A stretch of 64,000 bases of DNA from CAWGXG01 sp963826505 (GCA_963826505.1 CAWGXG010000006.1:310001-374000), one strand, 5' to 3'; counted from the first letter of the stretch, positions 36,511-46,185 are shown. Made by a program: numbers and translations. Notes: a model not told the origin generated them from the sequence alone.

Positions 36511-37614
36511 TCACGCGGGCCCGATGATCCCGCGTCCCTGGGCGCGCTCGACAATTTCTACCATACGATCCAGCGGGATGGCGTAGGCGGTGCGGCCCTG
36601 GTAGCCGATCATCGTTTCCGCCATGGTCAGCGCATTCAGGATCGCCTCTTCGACGGCTTCCGCGACCGCCTCGAAAAAGAAATTGAGATGCTGGTGAGGC
36701 AGCATGGTCAAATCGAACATTTCCGGTCGAGGACTGGGAAGATCGTTCCCGGTGGCGAAAACCAGGAAAATATCCCCGCTGGAGTTGTAACCCACACCGC
36801 CGACGCGTGCCAGCCCGACCGTGGCGCGCTGCGCCAGCCGTTTGCATTGGATGGGAATCAGGGGAGCATCTGTGCCGATCACGGCGATGATCGATCCGGC
36901 CTGCAACGATGGTTGGCTGCCCCACGGCGTGGGGATTTCGTCCGGGCCGATTTGTTCGCCGACGGGGACGCCGTTCACGCGCAGGAAACTGCGATCGCCG
37001 TAATTGGTTTGCACAAGGACGCCGACGGTATAGGTGGCCCCGTGGATCTCCACGAGGCGTGAGGAAGTCCCGATGCCCCCTTTGAAGTCGTGGCAAATCA
37101 TGCCCGTGCCCCCGCCGATGTTGCCTTCTTGTACCGGGCCGGAGGCGGCGCGGTTCATGGCGATGAATAGATCGGATTTCGTGATATGGAAGGCGTCGAT
37201 GTCGTTTAACCACCCGTCGAACGTCTCCGCCACGACAGGCAGAATCATGCCTTCAGCCGCGTAATTCTCGCGTTCCCACGCGATGAGCATGTCCCGAACG
37301 ATGCCGACCTGGTTGGTGTTGGTCAGACCGATTGGTGAGGTGAGCAGCCCGGATTCTTCGATCCAGTGTGCGCCGGTCAGCTCGCCGTTGCCATTAAAGG
37401 CATAATAGGCGGCAAACGTGTGATTCTTCCAGATTTCACCGTCACGCGGGATGATGACGGTCACGCCAGTACGCGCGACGCGCGGCATATCGTACATGAG
37501 GGTGCTGTGCCCGACTATTACTCCCGGTACGTCGGTTATAGCGTTGTACTTTCCTGGCGCGTAGCGACCAGTAATGATACCCAGGTCCCGCAAACGAGCG
37601 CGATCCACACTCAA
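36511..37614 (-). CDS. P1-family (DmpA-type) aminopeptidase
   Basis: 367 residues. Begins RARLRDLGIITGRYAPGKYNAITDVPGV, the usual opening of DmpA/BapA proteins (L-aminopeptidase D-Ala-esterase/amidase or beta-peptidyl aminopeptidase). The N-terminal-nucleophile site is visible in HDFKGGIGTSSR, where cleavage before the catalytic Ser matures the enzyme. GGGTGMICHDF precedes it. The C-terminal NALTMAETMIGYQGRTAYAIP is also conserved. Substrate may be D-amino-acid or beta-amino-acid peptides. There is no operon partner on this strand. Confidence 0.9.
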   Translation of the reverse strand: MSVDRARLRDLGIITGRYAPGKYNAITDVPGVIVGHSTLMYDMPRVARTGVTVIIPRDGEIWKNHTFAAYYAFNGNGELTGAHWIEESGLLTSPIGLTNTNQVGIVRDMLIAWERENYAAEGMILPVVAETFDGWLNDIDAFHITKSDLFIAMNRAASGPVQEGNIGGGTGMICHDFKGGIGTSSRLVEIHGATYTVGVLVQTNYGDRSFLRVNGVPVGEQIGPDEIPTPWGSQPSLQAGSIIAVIGTDAPLIPIQCKRLAQRATVGLARVGGVGYNSSGDIFLVFATGNDLPSPRPEMFDLTMLPHQHLNFFFEAVAEAVEEAILNALTMAETMIGYQGRTAYAIPLDRMVEIVERAQGRGIIGPA

Positions 37615-37906
37615 CTCCTCATCTGACGCCAGTGCGCTGGTAGACTATGCGTCCCTACATTGTCAACTGTTCAGGATGATCTGGTGGCCGCGCGGCATGC
37701 CGTGCGCGGTGCTTGCCCAACGAGCCCACCAGACTGTGAAGACCGAAGTGTTACCTTTAAGAAAACACTGAGGGAGAACGCCTTCGTCATTATAGATCAA
37801 CCGGCATCAGAGGCAAAAATCAGCCGAAGATGAGACGGAATCTCGTATGGGAGACAAACTATCCGGCCTGCTTCGCAGTGGGGCAGGTGCGGCGAGTTCC
37901 GCTTAC

Positions 37907-38911
37907 TCAATTGGCGAGAGGAAGCATTTCGCTCCCGGCCAGCAAGAACGCGCCAGAACCGTAATCCATGCTATCTTCGCGGCGCACATCGTCGGGCGAC
38001 TTACCGACCTTCTGCACCCAGCCCAACTGGCCGGAGTCCAGCACGGCACTCGTCAGACCCTGCCACGCGCGTTCGACTACGGGCAGATATTCCCCGCGAT
38101 CGAGCCACCCACGGTTGATCCCCCTGGCCAACGCGTAACAGAAAAAGCCGCTACCGCTGGTTTCCGGGGTGGGATAGTGATCGGGAGCCAGCAGGTTGAC
38201 GCGCCACAAACTATCAACCGGGGATTGGCAGCCGGCGACAGCTTCGGCCATCACTTGCAGCAGTTGAATGTAGCGCGCGCGATCGGGATACGCCTCTGGC
38301 ATGAAGTCGAGCACGCGGACAATGCCTGCCATGACCCATCCGTTTCCGCGCGACCAGAATACCTCGCGACCGCTACCGGGCAGGTAATCGGCGTCGCGGT
38401 AAAAAAGGTGGATGTGCGGATCGTAAAGGTAATCCACGACATCCCACCACAGCGTGTTCATAAAGTCGAGATAGGATGGTTCCTCGGCGGCCACACTCAA
38501 GCGTGCCAGGGCGGGCGGGGCCATGAACAGTGCATCACACCACCACCAGTCGACGCGCCCTGGCTTGGGATCGGCCAGCATGGCGTCTATGGTCCGGCGA
38601 AATGGGGCGATCCGTTCTGGCTGTGGATCCAAGAAATAAAGATCGGCGTAGGTCTGGGCGCAGCAGTGATCGTCGGCGTGACGCGGACGCGCGCCCGGCT
38701 GCCAGCGATTCGTTTGCGCCCAGGTCAGCGCCGCCTGCAGGTAGTCGTCATCCTGGGTGGCCCGCCACGCGCCCATGACACCCGCATAGAACGCGCTACG
38801 AATCCAGCCGTTGGGCTCGATCTCGCGGCGTTTGCCGTCGGGCTGGTACCAACAGTCCGTAAAATGACTGCGCTGCCAGTCAAAAACACGTTTCATGATC
38901 GAGGGTATCAT
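37907..38911 (-). CDS. GH105/GH88-type unsaturated glucuronyl hydrolase
   Basis: 334 residues, an (alpha/alpha)6-barrel fold resembling YteR/YesR. Conserved pieces are HADDHCCAQTY, DWWWCDALFMAPPALARL with the catalytic Asp of the family, FWSRGNGWVMAG, PETSGSGFF and DYGSGAFLLAG. Such enzymes remove the 4,5-unsaturated uronic acid left by polysaccharide lyases from rhamnogalacturonan or similar glycans. No signal peptide is seen, so it is cytoplasmic and acts on imported disaccharides. No lyase is in the window. It may serve the sugar loci downstream. Confidence 0.87.
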   Translation of the reverse strand: MIPSIMKRVFDWQRSHFTDCWYQPDGKRREIEPNGWIRSAFYAGVMGAWRATQDDDYLQAALTWAQTNRWQPGARPRHADDHCCAQTYADLYFLDPQPERIAPFRRTIDAMLADPKPGRVDWWWCDALFMAPPALARLSVAAEEPSYLDFMNTLWWDVVDYLYDPHIHLFYRDADYLPGSGREVFWSRGNGWVMAGIVRVLDFMPEAYPDRARYIQLLQVMAEAVAGCQSPVDSLWRVNLLAPDHYPTPETSGSGFFCYALARGINRGWLDRGEYLPVVERAWQGLTSAVLDSGQLGWVQKVGKSPDDVRREDSMDYGSGAFLLAGSEMLPLAN

Positions 38912-39074
38912 GCGTTTTCTTTCTGCGGCCCGACGATTCTCTTGGCGGCCACCGGAGGCGATCCATTAGGCGTGGCGAAGCGGCGCTGGTGACGGGATAA
39001 GTGTACCGCAATCGCCGCCGGCAGGCGTCTGGCAAGTCGTATCCCGGTAGGTTACCGCGAAAGATGTGACTGGC

Positions 39075-39118
39075 ACGTACGCGTGCGCTCCAATAAATTC
39101 AGGGGCGCACGCGTACGT
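39075..39118. repeat. Perfect 14-bp inverted repeat
   Basis: ACGTACGCGTGCGC (39075-39088) and GCGCACGCGTACGT (39105-39118) pair perfectly around a 16-base AT-richer loop. It lies just downstream of the metallophosphoesterase stop (39136, minus strand). It could terminate transcription but lacks a T-run. Confidence 0.55.
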
Positions 39119-39135
39119 AGGTCGTATGCTATACG

Positions 39136-40521
39136 CTACGGCGCCAGCGCTACGGTGCCGGCGTTCGGGATGAATGCGCAGGTGTATCCGTTCTCGGGTG
39201 TGGTCGGAAGCTGGCTCAGGGCGCGTGGCTGCGTCGTCGCGTCCAGGAAGAAGAAACGCCCACTCCCCTGTAAGCAGACTTTGACGCTGCTATTGAACCC
39301 TGCCACGCTCACACCATCGTGAGTCAGCCCGAACACGTCTACGGCCTGGATGACGCCCTGGTTCAAAACGTCCATGTTGCCGATCTCTGCCGGGTTTTGC
39401 ACGAACGTGCCGTTTTCAGCAATGACACGACAGAAGACGGAGCCATTGCTCACCGTTCCGCCTGGGACGTCGGCACGGATGATCGCGTTGGTGTAGCCAC
39501 TAATATCGGCGCACAAGGGAGTCGTCAGCGGCGCTGCGGCGGCACTGGTAGAGCCGGATGGCGTCGTCCCAGACCCGGTTGAACCTGATGAAGGTGGTTC
39601 GACGGGCACACTGATCGTATTCTGCAGCGAATAGCTGTCGATGAGCGTACCGCCACCGGCGATCGAATAGAAGGAAAAGGTGATCTCGGTCGTCGTGGCA
39701 TCGACTAACATAGCCCCATGAGCCTCATTGTAATGAGCCTCGCTGCCCGGAACATAGGCGGCTGGAAAAGTGCCGATGTCACGCCCACCCAGGCCGACCA
39801 CGAAGTAAGGTAAGCCATTAAGGACGATCTTTTCGTAATCATGGTCATGTCCGCTCAGGACAGCGCTAGCGCCCCACGCCTGGAACGGCCACTGCATCCA
39901 ATAGGAGTCGCCATGCGATTCGCCCGATGAATAGGGGGGATGGTGGAAATAAACCAGATTCCAGGTTGACGTGCTGTTGGCGAGCGCATTGCTCAGCCAG
40001 GTTGCCTGTGTGGAGATGCTCGTTGCGCCGTCCGGCTCTCTGGGATCGCTGTCGATCGCGAAAAAGTGGACTGGGCCCTGGACGAAGTCGTAATATCGCT
40101 CATTGCCAGGGAGCGTGAAGTAGGCCAGGTACGGCGCTGCGCCGGGTGAGTCCCAGTCGTGGTTGCCCAGAGTCGGGAAGAAGCGGTTGAAGGTCGCTCC
40201 CGCTCCATAACTGCCAGTGTACGGGTAGATGTATTCGTGGAAGTATTGGCCAACCTGTCGATCGATGGTGGACGCCTCGCCACTGGGATAGTTGTTGTCG
40301 CCAACGGTGATAATGAAATCTGGATTCCAGCTTTTTATCATGGCGGCTACGGCTGCTTCGTCCGAAGTGTCCACGCCATAATCGCCAATGACAGCGAACC
40401 GAACGCCCGCCTGGGCTTCAGCTGGTACGCTGGGCCTTAATCCGGAGATGGCCAGGAAAACCACAAGGCCAATCATCCCTATCAGTACGAAAAAACGACG
40501 AGAACTATGCTGCGAACACAT
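39136..40521 (-). CDS. Secreted calcineurin-like metallophosphoesterase
   Basis: 461 residues from the ATG at 40521 (GAGAGGGG upstream; an ATG at 40572 is less likely). It has a signal peptide (FFVLIGMIGLVVFLAISG). The di-metal motifs are in order: VIGDYG, VGDNNYPSG, TLGNHDWD, YFHHPPYS and GHDHDYEK, as in purple acid phosphatase-like enzymes. After residue 300 a Ser/Gly/Thr linker (SGSTGSGTTPSGS) leads to about 110 residues of unknown, probably beta-rich, domain with paired cysteines. It probably releases phosphate outside the cell. Confidence 0.87.
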   Translation of the reverse strand: MCSQHSSRRFFVLIGMIGLVVFLAISGLRPSVPAEAQAGVRFAVIGDYGVDTSDEAAVAAMIKSWNPDFIITVGDNNYPSGEASTIDRQVGQYFHEYIYPYTGSYGAGATFNRFFPTLGNHDWDSPGAAPYLAYFTLPGNERYYDFVQGPVHFFAIDSDPREPDGATSISTQATWLSNALANSTSTWNLVYFHHPPYSSGESHGDSYWMQWPFQAWGASAVLSGHDHDYEKIVLNGLPYFVVGLGGRDIGTFPAAYVPGSEAHYNEAHGAMLVDATTTEITFSFYSIAGGGTLIDSYSLQNTISVPVEPPSSGSTGSGTTPSGSTSAAAAPLTTPLCADISGYTNAIIRADVPGGTVSNGSVFCRVIAENGTFVQNPAEIGNMDVLNQGVIQAVDVFGLTHDGVSVAGFNSSVKVCLQGSGRFFFLDATTQPRALSQLPTTPENGYTCAFIPNAGTVALAP

Positions 40522-40824
40522 AAGGCGTACCCCTCTCAACACTACGGACAGCGACGTCAGGCACATAACCATGCCATCAATTGTATTTATCGCTATTAAT
40601 TTCGAAATTATAACATAAAATTTCTCTTATCAGATACTTTTAGTGGGTCTGTTGCTTGTTAAAAACGCCCAAACTTGTGATGGGAATCGGGGTGGGCGGG
40701 CGTTGTCGAATGATCGAAGAGGAAGGTTGCCGAACATCCGGACGTGCGGATAGTGTGTGATCTTACGGCTACATGATGTTCACGGCGGTCCGCCGGTGCA
40801 AAATTGCCCGGAGTTGCGCGAAGA
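40522..40824 (-). terminator. Intergenic region with terminator-like stem of the sugar operon
   Basis: 303 bp without a gene. On the minus strand AACGCCC (40698-40704) pairs with GGGCGTT (40664-40670) across a long 27-base loop and runs into TTTTTAAC, a plausible terminator for the upstream sugar operon. The part nearest 40521 is AT-rich and probably holds the phosphoesterase promoter. Confidence 0.5.
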
Positions 40825-41796
40825 TCAGCGCTGGGGGGCTAGCAGTGTGCCGCCGCCCACCTGCAGAATTACCTGCCAGCGGCGTTGCCCGCCAGGGGGA
40901 ATGATGGGGCAGCGCTGGTATCCCCAGGCGGTTTCCAAACTGTCGTGAAATCCGTCGGTAATTTCCAGGGCGACCGTCGGCACGCTGTTCACCGCACCTT
41001 CGTCCACCCACATGCCCAGATAAGGAATCTGCGACGCTTCCCATTGCATGAGCAGCCAATGGGAAGCAACCTCTTCCACCAGCCCTGCCCATTCGATCGG
41101 CGTTTCGGGCGGCACATACATCTTGCGACAGGTGTGTGAGTCAATAGGGGCGATGCGGTCCAGGTGTACGTGTGCACCCTGCCGGTCTGTCGTTTCGGGC
41201 CACGTGTAGCGCAGACCCCAGTCGCCCCACGCCGGGATGTCGCGCACGTTGTAAAGCTCGGTGACACGGTCCGGCAGGCAAATGCGTGTATGCGGCGTCG
41301 CTGTAAACTGGGGATGAGCCGCCCACAAGGCGGTAATGGGGGCCGTGCCGGTGTTAGTGACGACATAACGCAGGCTGACGCGCGCGCTGTCATCCAGCGC
41401 GAGTGTCCGGCTGAGACGATAGGGCAGCGCGCGTCCCTCAACGGTCAGAGTGAGCGCTTCATTATCTGTTGACTCGACCTGCCAGGGCAGCGTCCATACT
41501 TCCCCATGATCGGGCAGCGCGACCCCGGCATACGGGCCTGGGGCCGGATATGTGCACGGTTTGATGGTCGGGAACATATCGTCCCAACCGCTCATATCCT
41601 GGTCGGTGAATGTAGAGCCGTACGCCACCGGGCCAAATGACCGCTCAGCGGGAGCTACCAACCATTCATGCCCGGCGGCCTTGTCGTAGAGTGACGTGAT
41701 TTTGGCTCCCACACTCGGAGTCGTAACCACGCGCAGCCGATCGTTTTCCAAGGACCACGCGGGCACGCCGCGCCATAGGGTTTCACGAAGTGTCAC
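40825..41796 (-). CDS. Aldose-1-epimerase-like (galactose mutarotase superfamily) protein
   Basis: 323 residues with the beta-sandwich pattern of galactose-mutarotase-like proteins: VVTTPSVGAKITSLYDKAAGHEWL at the N-terminus, DMFPTIKPCTYP, a central LPDHGEVW and AAHPQFTATP. The Asp/His pair is compatible with mutarotation of an aldose. It starts 3 bp after the permease stop, last in the LacI-controlled sugar operon, so it likely prepares the imported sugar for catabolism. The sugar is unknown. Confidence 0.8.
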   Translation of the reverse strand: MTLRETLWRGVPAWSLENDRLRVVTTPSVGAKITSLYDKAAGHEWLVAPAERSFGPVAYGSTFTDQDMSGWDDMFPTIKPCTYPAPGPYAGVALPDHGEVWTLPWQVESTDNEALTLTVEGRALPYRLSRTLALDDSARVSLRYVVTNTGTAPITALWAAHPQFTATPHTRICLPDRVTELYNVRDIPAWGDWGLRYTWPETTDRQGAHVHLDRIAPIDSHTCRKMYVPPETPIEWAGLVEEVASHWLLMQWEASQIPYLGMWVDEGAVNSVPTVALEITDGFHDSLETAWGYQRCPIIPPGGQRRWQVILQVGGGTLLAPQR

Positions 41797-41799
41797 TGG

Positions 41800-42633
41800 C
41801 TACCCTTTCAGCGCGCCAAGGGTCATGCCTTTGACGATGTGTTTCTGCGCCAGGAAGACCAGGATCAGAGCCGGGAGTGTCGAGAAGAAGGCGGCGGCGG
41901 CCATCTCCCCGTAACGGGTATTGTATTCCTGCGCAAAGCTCGCAATACCAACCGGGATCGTCATGCTGGACGTCGTGCTGCTGAGTACCAGCGCGAACAG
42001 GAATTCGTTCCAGCTAAAGACGAAGACCAGCACGGCTGTCGCCGCGATGCCTGGTCGAGCCAAAGGCAGTGCGATCTTGTAAAACGTCTGCCAACGCGTG
42101 CAGCCATCAATCGCCGCGGCTTCTTCAAGCTCGCGGGGGATATCGGCAAAGAAACTGTGCAGCATCCAGAAGGCCAGCGGCAGATTCAAGATGGTATGCG
42201 CCATGACGATGGCATAGGGAGTATTGTAAATATTCAGCGTGCGTGCGATCAGGAAAAACGGTCCCACAAAGATGATCGGCGGCAGCATGTTGATAAACAG
42301 CAGCCAGCCCATGACCAGCCCGGCGATCAGGCGTCGCCATTTGAAGCGGCTGAGGCTGTATGCCCCCAGCGACGCAATGGTAAGCACAACGAGCAGCGTC
42401 ATCCCGGCCACGACCAGGCTGTTGCGTGTCAGGTCTTTGAAGTTGTTGCGATTGCTCAAGAACAACTGTTGGTAATTGCGGATGGTCGGCGTAAAACCCC
42501 ATTCACCCGATATGATGTCACGGAACAGCTTGAGCGAGGTCATGAAGGTATACGCCACGGGCCCCAAAACGATCAGCGCGACGATGATCAGCACGATGTG
42601 CATCAGGAGTGAGTTCAGGCGGCGGCGTGTCAT
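41800..42633 (-). CDS. Sugar ABC transporter permease (MalG type)
   Basis: 277 residues, six TM segments, ATG at 42633 overlapping the MalF-type stop (ATGA) with GAGAGG upstream. The EAA loop reads EEAAAIDGCTRWQTFYKIALPLARPGI near residue 180, the carbohydrate (CUT1) importer form. It pairs with the gene just upstream. No ATPase gene is in this operon, so a shared MsmK/MalK-like ATPase elsewhere must energise it. Confidence 0.92.
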   Translation of the reverse strand: MTRRRLNSLLMHIVLIIVALIVLGPVAYTFMTSLKLFRDIISGEWGFTPTIRNYQQLFLSNRNNFKDLTRNSLVVAGMTLLVVLTIASLGAYSLSRFKWRRLIAGLVMGWLLFINMLPPIIFVGPFFLIARTLNIYNTPYAIVMAHTILNLPLAFWMLHSFFADIPRELEEAAAIDGCTRWQTFYKIALPLARPGIAATAVLVFVFSWNEFLFALVLSSTTSSMTIPVGIASFAQEYNTRYGEMAAAAFFSTLPALILVFLAQKHIVKGMTLGALKG

Positions 42634-43580
42634 CGTCTGGCCTCTCGGCTCATGTAAGCATTCAACCACTGGTAAAAAATCACGAACAGGGAAATGATCA
42701 GGGCTGTCACGAGAGCCAGCAGCGCGCCATAGCCCAAGCGTGATTGTATGAAATACACCTTATAGATGTAAAGACTGACGACTTCGGTCGCGGTACCCGG
42801 ACCCCCGCCGGTGAGCAGAAAAATCTGGTCGAAGACTTTGAAGGCGAGAATGGTGCGCAGCATCACGGCGACGATGATCGTCGGACGCAGCAGGGGCAGG
42901 AACACATACCGGATCACCTGGCGTTCATTAGCCCCATCCACGCGGGCGGCTTCGGCCAGCTCATGCGGCAGTGACTCCACGCCAGCCAGCATGATCAGGA
43001 ACAGAAAACTGGTCCAGTGCCAGATGTCCACGATCATCACGGAGGACAGCGCCCGGTGGGGATCGGCCGTCCACAGCGGCAGGCTTTTATAGCTCATCAG
43101 GCCCGAATCAAGAAGGATCTTGTTGATGATGCCGTAATTGTAATCGTACATCAGACGCCACATGGTACCGATGGCGATGGGTGGGATCAGCAGCGGCATA
43201 ATATAGATGCTGCGATAGAGCCAGGCGGCGCGTGTCACGCGGCTGACCAACACCGCCAGCGCCAGGCCAAACACCAGCTCCACCACCACAACCACGACGA
43301 CATACACCAGCGTGTTTTTGAGCGCATCTGTGATGACCACGTCGTTCTGTAACCTTTGGACATTGTCCAACCCGACGTAGGTCCAAACCAGTTTACCCTT
43401 CACGAACTCGAGATCAGAGACGCTCATACGCAAAAGTTGTATGACGGGGTAGATCGTGAGCACGGCCATCGCGACGAGGGTTGGGAGCAGCGCCCAGAAC
43501 TGAAAGGTCCGGTCAAAGAAAATTCCTGGTCGCCAGCGCTGCGTTCGTAAGGATTTGAGTGCAGAAGATGTGGTCGCCAT
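42630..43580 (-). CDS. Sugar ABC transporter permease (MalF type)
   Basis: 316 residues with a longer N-terminus, as in MalF/UgpA-like CUT1 permeases, and six TM segments. The EAA loop is ELAEAARVDGANERQVIRYVFLPLLRPTI near residue 215. LTGGGPGTATEVVSLYIYK is the usual CUT1 C-terminal block. It follows the binding-protein gene after an 86-bp gap that contains an 11-bp hairpin, and its stop overlaps the next permease. Confidence 0.92.
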   Translation of the reverse strand: MATTSSALKSLRTQRWRPGIFFDRTFQFWALLPTLVAMAVLTIYPVIQLLRMSVSDLEFVKGKLVWTYVGLDNVQRLQNDVVITDALKNTLVYVVVVVVVELVFGLALAVLVSRVTRAAWLYRSIYIMPLLIPPIAIGTMWRLMYDYNYGIINKILLDSGLMSYKSLPLWTADPHRALSSVMIVDIWHWTSFLFLIMLAGVESLPHELAEAARVDGANERQVIRYVFLPLLRPTIIVAVMLRTILAFKVFDQIFLLTGGGPGTATEVVSLYIYKVYFIQSRLGYGALLALVTALIISLFVIFYQWLNAYMSREARR

Positions 43581-43619
43581 AGGTCTGTTTCTCGCGTCAA
43601 TAAAATGGTAACGATCTAT

Positions 43620-43644
43620 GTGGGGCGTTCATCGAACGCCCCAC
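43620..43644 (-). promoter_or_regulatory. Intercistronic hairpin between binding protein and permease
   Basis: An 11-bp perfect stem, GTGGGGCGTTC (43620-43630) and GAACGCCCCAC (43634-43644), with a 3-base loop. It probably limits read-through or protects the upstream mRNA, raising binding protein over permease. Confidence 0.65.
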
Positions 43645-43666
43645 CGGGTCAACATAGTTGAACGTG

Positions 43667-45031
43667 TTACAGCGGATTGATGTTGTATCCACCGTCTTGC
43701 ATGATGGTGTATATTTCCTTCGCGCCTTCGGTCAAAGCTTCTTCGGGCGAAAGCTCACCGACTAGCGCCTGATCGACGCGGCGGTCGATCACGTCAGTGA
43801 TCTGGGGAGTTTCGTTCAGGCGCAAATATGCCTTGATGTACGGCGTGCTCTCAGCCATGCCCTGCATCCACCAGCCCAGCTTCGGATCATCGGCCAGTTC
43901 TTCGTAAACGTCCTGGCGTACTGGGATTGCCCCTGATTGCGCATAATAGAGCTGGGCATCTTTCGTCAGCGCCCATTCGAGGAAGGTCAGGGCCGACACT
44001 TTGCGCGAATCCGACAGATTTTGCGGAATGCCCATGACCCAAATACCAGACATCGTCACACGGGCGGCAGGTCCGCCGGGCGTCACGCTCGCGCCCATCT
44101 TGCCCACTACGACGGACGCATCCGGATTGTCGAAGTTGGGCGCCGATGCACAAACCATGTGGACCATCGCCAGGTGGCCACTTTGCATCAGGGCCTGATT
44201 TTCGGCCTGGCCCATGTCTGCCACATTGGGCGGGCCGTAGGTCTTACCCAGGTTCATCCAGGTATCCAACGCGCCCCGGGCAGCATCGTTAGGTCCGAAG
44301 CCAACGGTCCACGTGCCGTCATCGCCCAGGTTGAGGATCCCCGTGCCGAAGTCGTGGAGATAAGCGGCGAATTCCCAGTTCGGCGGTTTGGTGCGGATGG
44401 TGAAGCCGTTCATCGCGGGCGGATTGTGGAATACGGCTGCCGCTGTGGCGACTTCGTCCCAGGTGGTGGGCACCGCAACGCCCTCTTGGTCAAACAGGTC
44501 CTTACGATAGAAGAAGAGCTGGATGTTGCCGTTGATGGGCAGACCAAGGATTTCGCCGTTGGGCGACGAGTACCGTATGGACTCATCCCAGCGCGTGGCC
44601 GAATCGTATTCGATGACATTGGGATCAAGCTCGAAGTCGGGATTGATGTCCTTGATGGGCGTGACCAATCCACCTGAATAGAACGGCATATACCATTGTT
44701 CGTTGAGGTTGAGTATGTCGAATTCGCTTTCATCACTCTGAACAGCATTGCGCGATTTTTCGAGCATCCCGGCGAACGGTGTGACTGACAGATTGACCTT
44801 GTTGCCGGTTTCATCAACATACTTGTTGACCATGGCCTCGAAGCCGGGGAACCAAGGGGAGTCGTTGATCAGAATGTTGATGGTATCGATCTGGGCGCTG
44901 CGCAGGTAATGGATGGTGGATACTTTTTCAGCGAACGAGATGCCGGTGGAGTTAGCCAGGAGCACGCCTGACGCGGCAGCTGTGCCTTTCAGGAAATCCC
45001 GGCGCGTCAGTTTATGGCTTTTAGTACGCAT
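43667..45031 (-). CDS. Tat-exported sugar-binding protein of an ABC importer
   Basis: 454 residues from the ATG at 45031, which has AAAGGAG upstream. The N-terminus LTRRDFLKGTAAASG is a twin-arginine signal. The body is a family-1 sugar-binding protein: FDILNLNEQWYMPFYSGGL, ILGLPINGNIQLFFYRKDLF, VPTTWDEVATAAAVF, SGIWVMGIP and TFLEWALTKDAQ. Tat export implies the protein folds before secretion, common in this phylum. It lies 59 bp after the LacI gene and is the first transport gene of the operon. Confidence 0.9.
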   Translation of the reverse strand: MRTKSHKLTRRDFLKGTAAASGVLLANSTGISFAEKVSTIHYLRSAQIDTINILINDSPWFPGFEAMVNKYVDETGNKVNLSVTPFAGMLEKSRNAVQSDESEFDILNLNEQWYMPFYSGGLVTPIKDINPDFELDPNVIEYDSATRWDESIRYSSPNGEILGLPINGNIQLFFYRKDLFDQEGVAVPTTWDEVATAAAVFHNPPAMNGFTIRTKPPNWEFAAYLHDFGTGILNLGDDGTWTVGFGPNDAARGALDTWMNLGKTYGPPNVADMGQAENQALMQSGHLAMVHMVCASAPNFDNPDASVVVGKMGASVTPGGPAARVTMSGIWVMGIPQNLSDSRKVSALTFLEWALTKDAQLYYAQSGAIPVRQDVYEELADDPKLGWWMQGMAESTPYIKAYLRLNETPQITDVIDRRVDQALVGELSPEEALTEGAKEIYTIMQDGGYNINPL

Positions 45032-45090
45032 CGAAAAGCTCCTTTTTGATAAGTTTTGTGGTTGGTAGACATTGGCCGCAGGTGCCATGT

Positions 45091-46140
45091 TCAGATTGCG
45101 CCAGACACACTCTCCTTTCCCATGTTACCGGATCGAACAGGGCCAGTTGACCCGCGAACTATAAGCCGCGTCGGCAGCAGTTCCTGCTGCTGCTGACGAC
45201 TCTGAGGCGCGTTGAGCCGTTTGACCAATGCTTCGGCGGCCAGACGCCCCCGGAGATAGGCATTCTGCTGAATCGTAGTCAGGGGAGGGCTGGCGTAGCG
45301 CGCGATAAAGGCGTCGTCGCAGCCGATGACCGATATGTTGTCGGGCACAGCATGGCCCAGCTCGCGCAGCAGTTGAATCAACTGGATGGCTTTCATGTCA
45401 TCGCTGCACGCGAAGGCAGTCGGGGGATCGGGCCTACGCATCATTGCGGTGATGACGGCCTGACTCACGCTAACATATGGCTCGCTTGTCACTATAAGAT
45501 CATCAGAGATCGCCAAGCCATGTTGGTTGAGCACGGCGTCATATCCACGTAACAGGAAGTGAACATACGCCTTGTTGAGCGGACTGATGATGAATGCGAT
45601 CCGGCGGTGGCCCAACGCGACAAGATGCTGTGCTGCCTCTCGGCCGCCGTTTTCGAAATCAGCATCTACCCAGGCTAAGGCATCTTTCTTGTCACTGATC
45701 CGTTGCGCGAGAGTATAAGGTGCGTCGCCTTGGAGAACACCCGCCAGGCGCTTGTCATGCATGGGCATGCTCAATAAGATCAACCCATCGACGCGGCGCT
45801 GAAGATAGAGATCGACGTATGAGGTTTCGTCACGACTGAAGCGCACCAACATGTCCAGGTTGTTGGCGTCGAGCACACTGGCGATGCCGCGCAGCGTTTC
45901 GCTGTAAAGCGGGTAGCTGAAGACATCCTGAGCCGTCTCGTCGATAATGACGCCGACGATGTTGGTCTTGCCCTGCGCCAGACCGCGAGCGAGCATACTG
46001 GGCCGGTAGCCCAACCTGTCGATCACGTGCTGCACATGGGCGCGAGTTACTTCTGAGACATCGGGGTGATCGTTAATCACGCGCGAAACGGTTTTTTTGG
46101 AGACCTGCGCCGCGTTAGCGACATCCGTGATCGTGACCAC
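45091..46140 (-). CDS. LacI-family transcriptional regulator
   Basis: 349 residues with a GTG start. The N-terminal HTH is canonical: TITDVANAAQVSKKTVSRVINDHPDVSEVTR, then the hinge LGYRPSMLARGLAQGKTNIVGVI. The periplasmic-binding-like effector domain follows (DGLILLSMP, AWVDADFENGGREAAQHL, SVIGCDDAF). The adjacent divergent region has two perfect 12-bp palindromes, the likely operator. It heads the sugar import operon and is divergent from the sulfatase, so it probably controls both and itself. Confidence 0.93.
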   Translation of the reverse strand: MVTITDVANAAQVSKKTVSRVINDHPDVSEVTRAHVQHVIDRLGYRPSMLARGLAQGKTNIVGVIIDETAQDVFSYPLYSETLRGIASVLDANNLDMLVRFSRDETSYVDLYLQRRVDGLILLSMPMHDKRLAGVLQGDAPYTLAQRISDKKDALAWVDADFENGGREAAQHLVALGHRRIAFIISPLNKAYVHFLLRGYDAVLNQHGLAISDDLIVTSEPYVSVSQAVITAMMRRPDPPTAFACSDDMKAIQLIQLLRELGHAVPDNISVIGCDDAFIARYASPPLTTIQQNAYLRGRLAAEALVKRLNAPQSRQQQQELLPTRLIVRGSTGPVRSGNMGKESVSGAI

Positions 46141-46185
46141 CTGTTGAATGCCTTTTCAAAGTAGAGTATATTGGAAACAGGTATT

